Shown piece after piece: positions 54,546 to 64,000 of a stretch of DNA of 64,000 nt (position 1 is the first letter of the stretch; each line of letters opens with the position of its first letter). The DNA is from Fagopyrum homotropicum (taxonomy: Eukaryota; Streptophyta; Magnoliopsida; Caryophyllales; Polygonaceae): positions 138,174,320 through 138,238,319 of the forward strand of contig BSWB01000003.1 of assembly GCA_033239125.1 (NCBI GenBank), written 5' to 3'. Under the pieces are notes generated by a model, which worked only from the letters and a program-made list of their open reading frames with translations, had not been told where the DNA came from and ran no database searches. The position numbers and the translations under genes are program-made.

Positions 54546-55214
54546 TCAGCGTGAGAATGGAGGCAGCGGCGGAAGCAGTTAGCGTAGACTAGGATTAGAG
54601 ATGCTGATTAGATTAGGTTAAGGTTAATTAGGGTTTAGGTTAATTTAAATTATGGGCTGGCTGATGTGTCTTTGGGCCGGGTCCGTTGGGCCTGCTCATC
54701 TAACTACGATGGGCTTATAAATAAATCGTTACACGCATGGAACCGCTCATTGGTTTTCGGTTTTTAATTTCTGTAACAATTTTATTCGGTTTCCCTATTT
54801 ATCATTTTGGGTGAAATAGAGTCACATAAAATGATAGAATTTGATAATGCTTTATTTTATTTAAAAGAATAAAGGTCGGCGGATCGGCATCCGATTTAAT
54901 CGGGTAATAAACAAAATTTAACTTTTTTGGGTATTATAGTCACGAATTTGTCATGGCCTCGTCATAACTCGTCTTGGGCTCATCTTGATCTTGTCACTAG
55001 AACGTCATGACTTTGTCAAAGACAAGTCATGATATACTCTAGGGTTTGATTAGGGTTTGCTACTAATAAAATCTTATCATTTTATGTGAAGTGATAATAC
55101 ATAAAATGATAAAATTTTGAGATATAGTGTCCAACTACGTAGACAACTAAGGATCAAAAGATTAAAATCCGGTTTGCTACGGAATTAAACGGAAAAAAAA
55201 ATTCGGATATTACA

Positions 55215-55250
55215 TCAGTACCCCCTTAAAATAAGTTTCGTCCCGAAACT
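55215..55250 (-). promoter_or_regulatory. Polypurine tract and hairpin, element H
   Basis: On the minus strand, AAGTTTCGGGACGAAACTT, then ATTTTAAGGGGGTACTGA, directly before the LTR start at 55214. It confirms that this LTR is the 3' LTR of a minus-strand element. Confidence 0.85.
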
Positions 55251-56900
55251 TAGGGTATGACAATCCTGATCGGCCTTTAAGGCACCAAATGGGTGTGTTG
55301 ATCGCTATACAAAAGTCTCGTCGTTTCCTCATCTAAGTATCCCGCACATCAAGGTTACCAAAAGAACACATCACTGACTAAACACTCAATCATGAAATAA
55401 ACAAGTAGTCAAACAATATCACACATACAAGGTCATGCCCTAACTCGTCACTCTCGAGGTTACAACTATCACTACATAGGCCTTTAAAATGTTACGTCTC
55501 TTACTATCCCTAATCTTAGGTAGCCTTCTCGGCTTTTCATAAAACCACTAAATTTTAAATCTTTTCAAGTATTTAGATCACAAGCGCATGCTACCACATT
55601 CTAGAGTGGTTACCGAGTATCTCACTGGTATCATTCGGCTCAACTGTCTGATCCTCTAATTTGATGACCTAACTCGTCTGGTGGGTATCTCTCCAACTGA
55701 AATTCTCAAACTCAGTTCCCAAACTTAGTCTCCGTGGAAATTGAAGCTGCCCTCTCCAATAGGGTGAAGAATACTAGTCCATCAATCACTTCTAATCTAC
55801 TTTAGAACTTCAAATGGTTGTCTTACACAACTCACTTCCAGATCATTTGATGACTTTACGGAAAATAATCTATTCAACTTTCTTCCCTTCGATATGACCA
55901 CTTGCTTACGGCCTTCTGAGGAGGTTCTGACTACCCACTCAGGCCAAAGGTCTTTGTCATCCACCAACACTTACTAAGTTCCCCATGCTCTTCGTATCAC
56001 GACCCACATGGTCTTGTCTTTTTATATTACTCAGTCATCATGTTCCTCAGGTACGGAATTGTCACCCTTACCCTTTTCAGGTCTAATACTCAAGACAATT
56101 AAAAATCAAATCTAGTGGTTATCCTGTTTGTTCACTTGGCTTTATTATATTATTTATAGATCTCTAATATATCGTTTGCTCAAACTTAGGCTTCTCACAC
56201 ATTTTCTAAGACCTTAAACGAAATAGAATAAGTCCGAAATGACGGTATTAGACACAAAGTGATCTCATATCACCGGTATTTGTTAATAACTACTCAATAA
56301 ATGTTAACATATCATCAGCAGTGCGCTCTTTTATCCACCATTGTTACCAGCCCGATAGTATCCCCCTAACTCAAAACGCAACTAGGCTCTGTTCCGACAT
56401 AACATTATACATAAAATCTACTCCGAGATTATACTTTCTTTAAGCACTGTTACTAGGTTGCCAGTATGCTCCTGTCGCTTCTCTTTCTTATGTATCTTCG
56501 ACTCAGGATGGTAGTTACTCACTTGGAGCTTTCTAGTGCAGGACATGCACAATACTTTTATTACCTCATTAATTCTTTCCTAATCCATCCCGAAAACTCA
56601 CTCTAGAGTATTCCATTAGTATGAAATTCCAAAACTACTTGTCTGGCAACCTGTAGCAAAGCAGTCCCTCTTCACTCGGATCCATAAAAGGGTATCAGTC
56701 TCCTTCTATTACCTCTACATGCACATAAGTTTCCGTACAACACTTTGAGTAACTCCACCTAGCCTATCTCACGTTCCTTTCAACTAGAATGCATTTCACT
56801 TTTGGATAGCTATTTATGGTTATAATGTCAAACTCGAGACAACCCTAAGAAGGGTAACCTTCCTCCGCTTTGGTTACTAATTATGTTACTACATACATAA
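55251..56900 (-). pseudogene. Decayed pol 3' region of element H
   Basis: Aligns in kind with the end of G pol on the same strand (integrase tail and chromodomain region at roughly 55450-55720), but is broken by many stops and indels. No frame is usable. The 5' part of the element is missing. Near 56880-56950 the sequence passes into the AT-rich part of the G 3' LTR, so the two elements were fused by deletion or recombination. The exact junction is not visible to me. Confidence 0.6.
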
Positions 56901-58329
56901 TACCGTCAACATGTTTTTCCTTTCTCCTTAACTCATTTATTTTTACATAGTTTCATAATTTCCAACTCGTACTTATATATTACTCATATATTTTTATATA
57001 CTCTATTTATACTTATAAATATATTCTTATATATAAATTACATATGTACAGATTCCATGCTTCTATATAATTTTACACATAATCCAACTTATACCTCCAT
57101 ATGTATATATACTCGTATCCTCGTGCATTTACGTAATTATATATATAAGTATATATACACTACGGTAACTCACTCTAATGTCTAATATATATAAATGTAT
57201 ATATATACATCCGTATACGAACTCTTTCTTCCTCATTCAAGTCACTGTATATATATACATACACTATCGTAATTCAAACTTCTCACAACAGATATATACA
57301 TATCCCTACTCTTATACAGGTATACTTAAATCAGCCCATTCATAAGCAGGTATTTACGTACATTCTACAGTACAGGACGAAGGGAACAGAAGGAGAGGGA
57401 CTGCTGACTCAACCACTGCAGTATCGGGGTCTTCGTCGGCCGGATCGTCCTCACCGGTTGCAAGGAGTCGGAGGCTGGGCTGGCACGTCGTTCTTCTGGA
57501 GTGGCTCGCACCTAGTCGTTCAGCCCAGGTTAGTGCGGTTGCAGTTCGGAAAGAGTAGAGAGGAAGAGGAGGGATCGGGCCAGGAACTCACTTACCTAGG
57601 GTGACGTCGCCGGCGAACAGGGGAGGCGGACGAGGAGCAGCGGCGGCGGCGGCGTCTCCGGTTGAAGCGGAAGAGAAGTAGCGGCGGCGTTGCCTTCTGA
57701 TGAGGCGGAAGGTGAGTTTCGGAACAGAGAAGGGACGGAAGGAGGAGAAGGGAGGCGCGGACTTACCGGACCTACGGCGGTGGTCGGTTGAAGGCGGCGC
57801 AGGGCTCGGTGGCGACTCGATCCGCTGGCTGGTGGCTGTTGTTTGTTAGTTCGTGCCGCGAGAGGGGAGAAGCGTTTGTTCGCTCTTCAGAAAGGTGAGG
57901 GACGGAGGTTGCGGCGTACAACAGTAAGCAGATGGGGTTAGATTAGGTTAAGATTTGTTAATTAGGTTAATTAGATTAGTCTTAAGAATGGGCTGGCTGG
58001 GCTGGGCCGGTAATTGGGCCTAGTAGCGGGTTATCTCCAGCCTCTCTCTCTTTAGAACAGGATCCGGAACTCGTTAAAAGTGCGGGAAATTATATAATAC
58101 GGAATTAAATTCCGTATTTATAAATTTATTATTATTCTTATTTTAAGGTGCGTAATTTATTTCCGGTTACAAGGTTTCGTCATTTTATGTGAATTAATGT
58201 CATATAAAATGATGGAAATAACACTCGTTTTATTTTACTTTTAATTTATGTACTTATTTATTTAAGATTGACGTTTAGGAAATCGGTTAAATTCAGATTT
58301 AACGGAGTTTAAAAATTCCGGTTATTACA
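56900..58329 (-). repeat. G 3' LTR, truncated
   Basis: On the minus strand it starts TGTAATAACC at 58329, related to the F LTR start. The inverted repeat TCATTTTATAT/ACATAAAATGA is at about 58180-58214, the GC-rich leader at about 57380-57950, and a TATATA-rich tract at about 56930-57340. It stops before the intron module and the LTR end. The left limit is approximate. Confidence 0.75.
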
Positions 58330-58366
58330 TCAGTGCCCTCTTAAAAGAAGTTTCGTCCCGAAACTT
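58330..58366 (-). promoter_or_regulatory. Polypurine tract and hairpin, element G
   Basis: On the minus strand, AAGTTTCGGGACGAAACTT, then CTTTTAAGAGGGCACTGA, directly before the LTR start at 58329. Same design as in H and E. Confidence 0.85.
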
Positions 58367-58709
58367 AGAATAATTCTCTTAATCGCGCATTTCCTTTGGT
58401 ATATTAAATTTTTTTTTGACATTTTCGTTGGCTACCAGCAACTACTCAATCATCAAAAGTAGACATGGGTCACATAAAACGTAATCACTCAAATCAATAT
58501 AAAAACCTGAAAGGTCAAATAACACAACATCCGAGTACTAACTCGTCAAACAGGAGTAACCTCTAACCCCGCAAAGAACTCAGGATAGTTACGTCTAATA
58601 CTCTCCTCAGTCTCCCAAGTGGCCTCATCAGCTCCTCTCCTAGACCACTGGATCCTCAACATAGGTATCTCCTTGGACCGCAGATGTCTAGTACTGCGCT
58701 CCAAGACAG

Positions 58710-59882
58710 CTACTCGTACTCTACAAATGTATGGTCAGGATCAACTGTCAGATCCACATGGCTGATGACGTGTCTCGGATCCGGGATGTACTCTCTCAAC
58801 TGCGATACATGAAAGACCGGATGAACACCCTCTAATCTCGGCGGTAGTGCTACTCTGTAGGCCACCTCTCCAACTCCCTCCAAGATCTCAAAAGGTCCGA
58901 CATATCGGGGACTCAGCTTCCCCTTAATGCCGAAACGCCGAACTCCTCTCGTAGGTGACACTCTCAGCCACACCTGAGCACCCACTCTAAACTCCAAAGG
59001 TCGACGCCTTTTGTCGGCATAGGACTTCTGACGACTCTGAGCTGCTAACATCCGCTCTTGGACTAGGGCAATCCGAGCGATGTCATCCTGTATCTGATCT
59101 GGAGCTACTCCATCAACTCTGTTGGGCTCATCCAAACATAATGGTGTACGACATCTCCGCCCGTACAAAGCCTCATAAGGAGTCATCCCTATAGACGCGT
59201 GCCAGCTATTATTATACGAAAACTCTACCAGTGGGAGATGATCTGGCCATACCTGTCCCCAATCTAGTACACACGCCCGAAGCATGTCCTCCAAGGTCTG
59301 AATGGTCCTCTCAAACTGTCCGTCTGTTTGTGGGTGATAGGAAGTGGTAAAGTGAAGACTCGTCCCAAAAGCAGTATGTACCTGCTGCCAAAATCTCGAG
59401 GTAGAACGTCCATATTTGTCAAAGACTATAGTCCTCGGTACTGCATGGAGTCTCACAATGTGTCTAGTGAACTCCTCAGCCAGACGACTCACCGGCCACG
59501 TTTCCTTGTTCGGAATGAAACGAGCGGTCTTCGTCAGGCGGTCTACCACTACCCAAATAGCATCAAATCCTCTGCTGAGTCTCAAACCTGTGACAAAATC
59601 CATAGATATATCCTCCCACTTCCACTGTGGTACTGGAAGTGGGTGGAGCTCTCCTATAGACCTACGATGCTCAATCTTGACCTGTTGGCAGGTCGCGCAC
59701 TGAGCTACATACCGAGTCACATCGGGCTTCAAACCACCCCACCAGAAGGACCATCTCACATCCTTGTACATTTTACTCGCTCCAGGATGTACTGTGTATG
59801 GGGTAGCATGAGCCTCACCTAGTATCCTTTGTCTCAACTCACTGTCTGACGGCACACAAACGCGGTCCTGACGTCTCATCAA
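58710..59882 (-). pseudogene. G integrase
   Basis: Zinc-binding N-terminus (AHATPYTVHPG, then CATCQQ), then the catalytic core with DISMDFVTGL, the second Asp in VFDKYGRST and a Glu in GQFERTIQTLED. The block around the second Asp departs from the usual family sequence, so activity is doubtful. The C-terminal domain reads YVGPFEILEGVGEVAYRVAL, then HPVFHVSQLREYI. The frame closes at TAG 58710 owing to a one-base loss; the continuing chromodomain-like tail (STRHLRSKEIPMLRIQWS, then EATWETEESI) is in the next frame down to 58546. Confidence 0.92.
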
Positions 59883-60071
59883 TCCATCAGCACCAATAGT
59901 GAACTGTGGGGCCTCATCTCAAGACATCCTGTCTCGGATCCTGGTCAAAGTCGGGCAAGTCTCCTATTTCTGTCGGATCTCATTCAACAGATCAGGAAGT
60001 AACTCCAAGGTAGCCAACTGACTATCAGTATCGGGAAATTGAATCTCTATCTCTAACCAAGCCAAATATCT

Positions 60072-60812
60072 CTACAACTGTGGCTGTACTGTCAACCGGG
60101 CTATCGCCCTCTCCCTAGGCGTCTTCCTGCTCAAAGCATCAGCTACCACATTCGCCTTCCCGGGGTGGTAAAGAATCTCAAGGTCGAAGTCCTTGATCAA
60201 CTCTAACCACCGCCTCTGGCGGTTATTCAACTCTCTCTGAGTGAATATGTACTTCAGACTCTTATGGTCTGTGAAGATCTGACATGTCGCCCCATAGAGA
60301 TAGTGTCGCCAGATCTTAAGAGCATGGACTACTACAGCCAACTCTAGATCATGTGTGGGGTAGTTCTCCTCATACGTCTTCAACTGTCGAGACGCATAGG
60401 CTATGACCTTACCCCTCTGCATCAAAACACACCCCAAGCCCAGCTTGGATGCATCACTGTATACCACAAAGTCATCAGTACCCTCAGACTGTGCCAAAAT
60501 CGGAGAGGACGTCAATCTCCTCTTCAGCTCCTCAAAACTCTGTTGACACGGCTCAGACCAGACAAACCGAGTGGTCTTCCTCAGAAGACAAGTAAGCGGT
60601 CGGGAAATCAAAGAGAACCCATCCACAAACCGGCAGTAGTAACCTGCTAAACCTAGAAAGCTGCAAACCTCCTTAACATTCTTAGGAGGTTGCCAAGAAG
60701 ATACTGACTCGATCTTCGCCGGATCGACCTTAATACCCTCAACAGTCACCACGTGACCTAAGAAATCCACCTCTGACATCCAAAACTCACACTTGGATAG
60801 CTTAGCATACAA
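60072..60812 (-). pseudogene. G RT thumb and RNase H
   Basis: Starts LYAKLSKCEFW immediately after the TAG, then VDFLGHVV, FLGLAGYYCRFVDGF and the RNase H domain (YSDASKLGLGCVLMQ, ASRQLKTYEENYPTHDLEL, FTDHKSLKYIF, ADALSRK). The conserved acidic residues are present. Its in-frame abutment with the preceding piece shows that the stop is a point change, not an indel. Confidence 0.92.
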
Positions 60813-61496
60813 CTACCTATCCTGTAGAATCTGCAATACTGTCCTCAAGTGTCCGGCATGCTCCTCTCGACTCCTAGAGTAGACTAGGATGTCGTCAATA
60901 AAGACCACTACAAACTCGTCTAAGAAGTCAATGAATATCCCATTCATTAACTCCATGAACACCGCTGGTGCTTTAGTGAGCCCAAATGGCATCACTACGA
61001 ACTCATAATGACCATACCTAGTCCGGAATGCCGTCTTAGGTATGTCCTGATCTCTCACCCTCAGCTGGTGGTAACCTGATCTCAAGTCTATCCTCGAGAA
61101 CATAGACGCCCCATGCAACTTGTCCAACAGATCATCTAAGCATGGCAGTGGGTACTTGTTCTTTATGGTTACCTTGTTCAGCTCTTTGTAGTCTATGCAC
61201 ACCCTCATCGATCTGTCCTTCTTCTTCACAAATAGTACTGGCGCACCCCAAGGAGACACACTAGGGCGTATGAAGCCCTTCTCTACTAACTCCTCTAACT
61301 GCTTCTTCAGCTCAAGCAGCTCTATCGGTGCCATACGGTACGGGGCCTTCGAGATCGGTCTCGTGCCCGGCTCCAAGTCAATACTGAAATCAACACTCCT
61401 CTGTGGGGGTAGTCCTGGCAGGTCGTCACTGAATACCTCTGTAAACTCACATGCAACAGGTATCTCCTCTATAGTCAGGCTCTTGCTTTCCTTCAT
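60813..61496 (-). pseudogene. G reverse transcriptase, fingers and palm
   Basis: Contains PYRMAPIELLELKKQLEELV, then GAPVLFVKKKD, IDYKELNKVTIKNKYPLP, the FSRIDLRSGYHQLRV block, FVVMPFGLTKAPAVF and the catalytic FIDD (in VVVFIDDILVYSRS). All the expected catalytic residues are visible. The frame ends at TAG 60813, inside the sequence that normally runs on into the RT thumb. Confidence 0.92.
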
Positions 61497-61505
61497 GGCA
61501 TAACA

Positions 61506-62054
61506 CTAGAAGGCTTCGCAACCCTGTGCTATCAGTCTTGCTGCCCTTACTGCACTAATAACTGCGCCTGACTTTCCAAGGTCCCAACCTCGAAATATCA
61601 CTCTATGGCCCTCCTCAGTGGCAACGGTCACTGTCCTCCTCCCAATGTCTAAGACTGCTCTATGCTTCTTCATCCAGTCTATCCCTAAAATGACATTCTC
61701 ATGAGCTAAGGGCATGACTAGAAAATTGACTAGCCAGTCTCGATCTCCCATGCGAACGGGACATCCAAAGATCTCTCTGGTCCCTCTTACCTTACTCCCA
61801 TCAGGTAAGCCTATCATAAAAGGTATTACCTCTACAGTAACTAAGGATAATCTATCTACGCATGCATCAGATATGAAGGAGTGTGTAGCACCCATATCAA
61901 ATAAAACTCGTACATGTAAGTCATGGATCTGGATCGTACCTGTGGCAGTCGGTGCATCTGGCTGATCAGCATCTCTCAACTCAAACACTCGTGCCTGAGC
62001 TCCTCTAGTATCCGCTACACTACCTCGTCCTCTGCCCCGACCTGATCCCTGCAT
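61506..62054 (-). pseudogene. G protease region
   Basis: A retropepsin-like domain that would cleave the polyprotein. The active-site block reads VLFDMGATHSFISD; the family normally has Asp-Thr/Ser-Gly, so the catalytic neighbour is replaced by Met. ATG from ACG would be a single C-to-T change at a CpG. Downstream are FGCPVRMGDRDWLVNFLVMP and ILGIDWMKKHRAVLD, both typical. TAG codons at 62061 and 61506 bound the frame. Confidence 0.85.
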
Positions 62055-62213
62055 ATAACCCTATGATGATGTGTGTCCTAGAGCCCTGTAAGACTGCTGC
62101 TGACCAGGAGCTCGGTACTGCTGTTGCTGACTCGGAGCTCGGTACTGTGGCGGTCTTTGTACACTCCCTGATAGACCTGCGGGAGAAGAACCCTACTGAG
62201 ATGGAGCCTTGCC

Positions 62214-63476
62214 CTAGCGGCAGAATGCAGCTCTATGTCCAACCTTGCCGCACTGGAAGCAGGTCACTGCCGGCTTCGTGCAGTTCGATCGGATGTGTCC
62301 ATAGCCACTACAGTTGTGGCACTGTAAGCCACCAGCTGAAGTATGACCAGTAACGGTATGGCTATGTCGCCCCTGATTCTGTCCCCGTCCAAAAACAGCT
62401 ACTCCTGAACTACCACTAGCATAACCTGTCCTCTGCCGCTTATCCGGCCTGTCTGACTAAGTAGCTCTCCTCGACAATGGTTTGTCTCTCTCATATGCAA
62501 ACGCTCTATCCTGATAGTCTGACAGAGTCTCACAGCGGAATCCTGTCAGATAGGAACGAGTACTCTCTCTCAATCTCCGTGAAAAGAGATATACATGCTG
62601 CTCCTCAGGAGGTGCAGCTGGTCCAAGCAATGTCAGTTCCTTCTGGAACTTCTTGATGGCAGCAGCAATCGGAATGTCCTCAAATCCTGCCTCAATGAAG
62701 TCTTGAAACCTCTCTCTCCTCAACGAGACAGGGCAGTATCTGTCTCTAACAATGCCCCTCATCTGCTCCCAACTGGTGACTCGACTACGCATGGTCCGCC
62801 ACCAGGAATGAGCATCCCCAGTGAAGCACGTCTGCACTAAATCCACCTGCCGATCCTCTGGGCAACGTATTGCCTCTAACGCAGTCTCTACCTGTCCAAT
62901 CCAGTGCTCCACCTCTAGTCCTATCTCTCTACTATATGAGGGGACCTTTTGAGAGTTGAAAGCCTTCAACCACTCATCCGGCCTCGGTGCTCTAGACCTA
63001 GTAGGAGCTCTATCAGCCACAACTCTCCTCTCAGGTACAGCTGGCACCTGAGGTACTCCCTGTGTCACCTGGACAGATCTAGCCTGTACTAGTGGTACCT
63101 GGGTAAGTCTCTCTGTCCTAGCAGCCTCCTCCATACGTTCAACGTATGCTCAGTACTCTTTGTACTCAGTCGCCCCAATGGAAACACGTCCTGACTCCGT
63201 CGAACGTGCTCTTTGTGCTCCAGACCTAGCAACGGTCTCATTCCTGACCTCAGGACCTACACTCTCAGCTACTTCCTCCACTCCAGCCTCTAGCATGATC
63301 ACTGCTGGTGGATCCTCTCGAGGAGCTCGACCTCGGCCTCGGGCTAGTGGAGGTCTACCTCCACGGCCGCGTCCTCTAACTATAGGGGTCTAATCTCCCA
63401 TACCTGGTCCAGCTGGAGGGAGAGGTGGACGACCTCTACCTCGACCAGTAGCTAGTGTAGCTCTAGTACGTGCCAT
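62214..63476 (-). pseudogene. G Gag with two zinc knuckles, nonsense-interrupted
   Basis: Structural protein of the particle. The N-terminus is an Arg/Gly/Pro tract (RGRGRGGRPP). The Gag core follows in 62457-63134 (DEWLKAFNSQKVPSYSREI, then GDAHSWWRTM and RDRYCP). Two CX2CX4HX4C knuckles are intact: CHNCSGYGHIRSNC and CFQCGKVGHRAAFC (about 62220-62313). TAG at 63390 and TGA at 63150 break the N-terminus, TAG at 62457 separates core and knuckles, and TAG at 62214 follows the second knuckle. The long basic N-terminus is unusual for a short chromovirus Gag. Confidence 0.85.
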
Positions 63477-63479
63477 CTG

Positions 63480-63751
63480 CGCGAGGAATAACAACTATAA
63501 TTGTAACTAGCTAAAAAGTCCAAAAGTCCATCAACAGTAAAACCTAAAGTCCATACTAAGCATACTGAGATCCGCGGTAGTAGTGGTGGTCAGCCGTACT
63601 TTTCTATTCCCAACCAGACTATGCATGCATTTGAAAACCAAAAATTCCCTTTTTAAAACTCAGATCCCTTTCGGGTTCTACTTAAAACTTATTCGGTCTT
63701 TCAGAATATTTCAAGTGTCATTGTTGCCAACCTAGAGCTCTGATACCATGT
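63480..63751 (-). promoter_or_regulatory. G leader: primer site and hairpin
   Basis: The tRNA-iMet primer site TGGTATCAGAGC is at 63737-63748, three bases from the LTR. The leader hairpin TAGAACCC-GAAA-GGGATCTG is at 63661-63680, closing a GAAA tetraloop on CCC/GGG. The gag ATG follows at 63476. The same layout occurs in E and F. Confidence 0.85.
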
Positions 63752-64000
63752 TGTAACACCCCAAATTCTCAGAACTCGGGACATTACTTGTTAGGACCTC
63801 ACAATGGGTCCCGACCTCAGTTTGACAACAATATTACTAGGATCTTGCAACAAGACACAAATAAAGAAAACCGAAATTCATAAAATAGTATTTTTAAGGT
63901 AATGAATGCAACACGGTCTAGCAGCCTAAAGTACTTAAACAAAAGAAACGAACAACTGTCTTAACCAAAAGAAAGAAAAGACAAACACAACCCCAACCCC
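63752..64000 (-). repeat. G 5' LTR, terminal part only
   Basis: On the minus strand this is the last 249 bp of the 5' LTR, ending TGTTACA at 63752. It contains the shared block GGTCGGGACCCATTGTGAGG. The rest lies beyond the window. Confidence 0.88.

Larger units (their letters stand above)
51954..55214 (-). repeat. LTR H, family X type, complete, minus strand
   Basis: 3,261 bp. On the minus strand it starts TGTAATATCC at 55214 and ends GGGGTGTTACA at 51954. It contains two inverted repeats of the type ATCATTTTATGT/ACATAAAATGAT (about 55073-55113; a weaker one at 54800-54836), a 36-bp tandem repeat (54410-54545), and two to three diverged ~180-bp repeats (53195-53715). The masked donor is at 52700. 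The donor context reads CATGTAAG instead of the AGGTAAG seen elsewhere. Confidence 0.88.
58546..63476 (-). pseudogene. Element G gag-pol: one frame, eleven nonsense codons
   Basis: From ATG 63476 the gag, protease, RT, RNase H and integrase all stay in one frame over 4.8 kb. It is interrupted by TAG at 63390, 62457, 62214, 62193, 62061, 61506, 60813, 60072 and 59964 and by TGA at 63150 and 59919 (lowest coordinate of each codon). A one-base loss near 58712 then shifts the chromodomain tail, which ends at TGA 58546-58548. There is no TAA and no earlier indel. The pattern fits C-to-T changes in CAG and CGA codons. Chromovirus features: tRNA-Met primer, CCHC knuckles, chromodomain-like end. Confidence 0.9.

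Overview
The window looks like nuclear DNA of a flowering plant, probably a eudicot. It is almost entirely nested and recombined LTR retrotransposons. The evidence is Ty3 elements of the Athila and chromovirus types, tRNA-Asp and tRNA-Met primer sites, a MITE, a foldback-like repeat, and one spliced host-gene remnant. I see no tRNA or rRNA genes and no intact ordinary host gene.

Layout: 1-162 is the tail of a chromovirus-type LTR (family X), followed by segment S. S carries a degraded chimeric ORF with copia-gag-like residues and a foldback-like inverted minisatellite. S occurs twice: copy A (1-1519 plus 14577-15880) and copy B (37398-40414, continuing at 50440). Copy A is split by a young Athila element (1520-14576; LTRs with about five visible differences; 5-bp target duplication; gag, pol and an ATHILA-type third ORF). 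Copy B keeps the empty target site. From 15881 to 34758 lies a composite LTR-internal-LTR-internal-LTR array (E) with decayed interiors and a nested 3.1-kb solo LTR. It is followed by two LTR fragments (X', X) and copy B of S. The foldback arm of copy B is split by element F (40415-50439), whose 3' LTR carries a MITE. Next come the last exons of a host gene (50761-51136). On the minus strand there follow an LTR with decayed pol (H, 51954 to about 56900) and element G (about 56900-64000), whose single gag-pol frame is broken by eleven in-frame TAG/TGA codons and one late frameshift.

The strongest signal is in the LTRs, not the coding regions. Eight LTRs of E, N1 (the solo LTR), F, X' and H carry a GT splice donor buried in a near-perfect hairpin, then a 135-175-nt module that folds by covarying stems, then a CTAAC/CTAAT branch-like site and a TTGTAG/TTTAG acceptor. 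A ninth, truncated LTR (X) keeps the module and acceptor. The closing stem is GTGACA/TGTCAC in E, N1 and F but GTGGCA/TGCCAC in X, X' and H. Two inner hairpins covary as well. I read this as a conserved structured RNA inside an LTR intron, with a masked 5' splice site; I do not recognise it from the literature.

The segmental duplication, the unmatched flanks of array E and its three-LTR structure all fit one unequal crossover between two E elements. The young LTRs around badly decayed interiors in E and F suggest mobilisation in trans.
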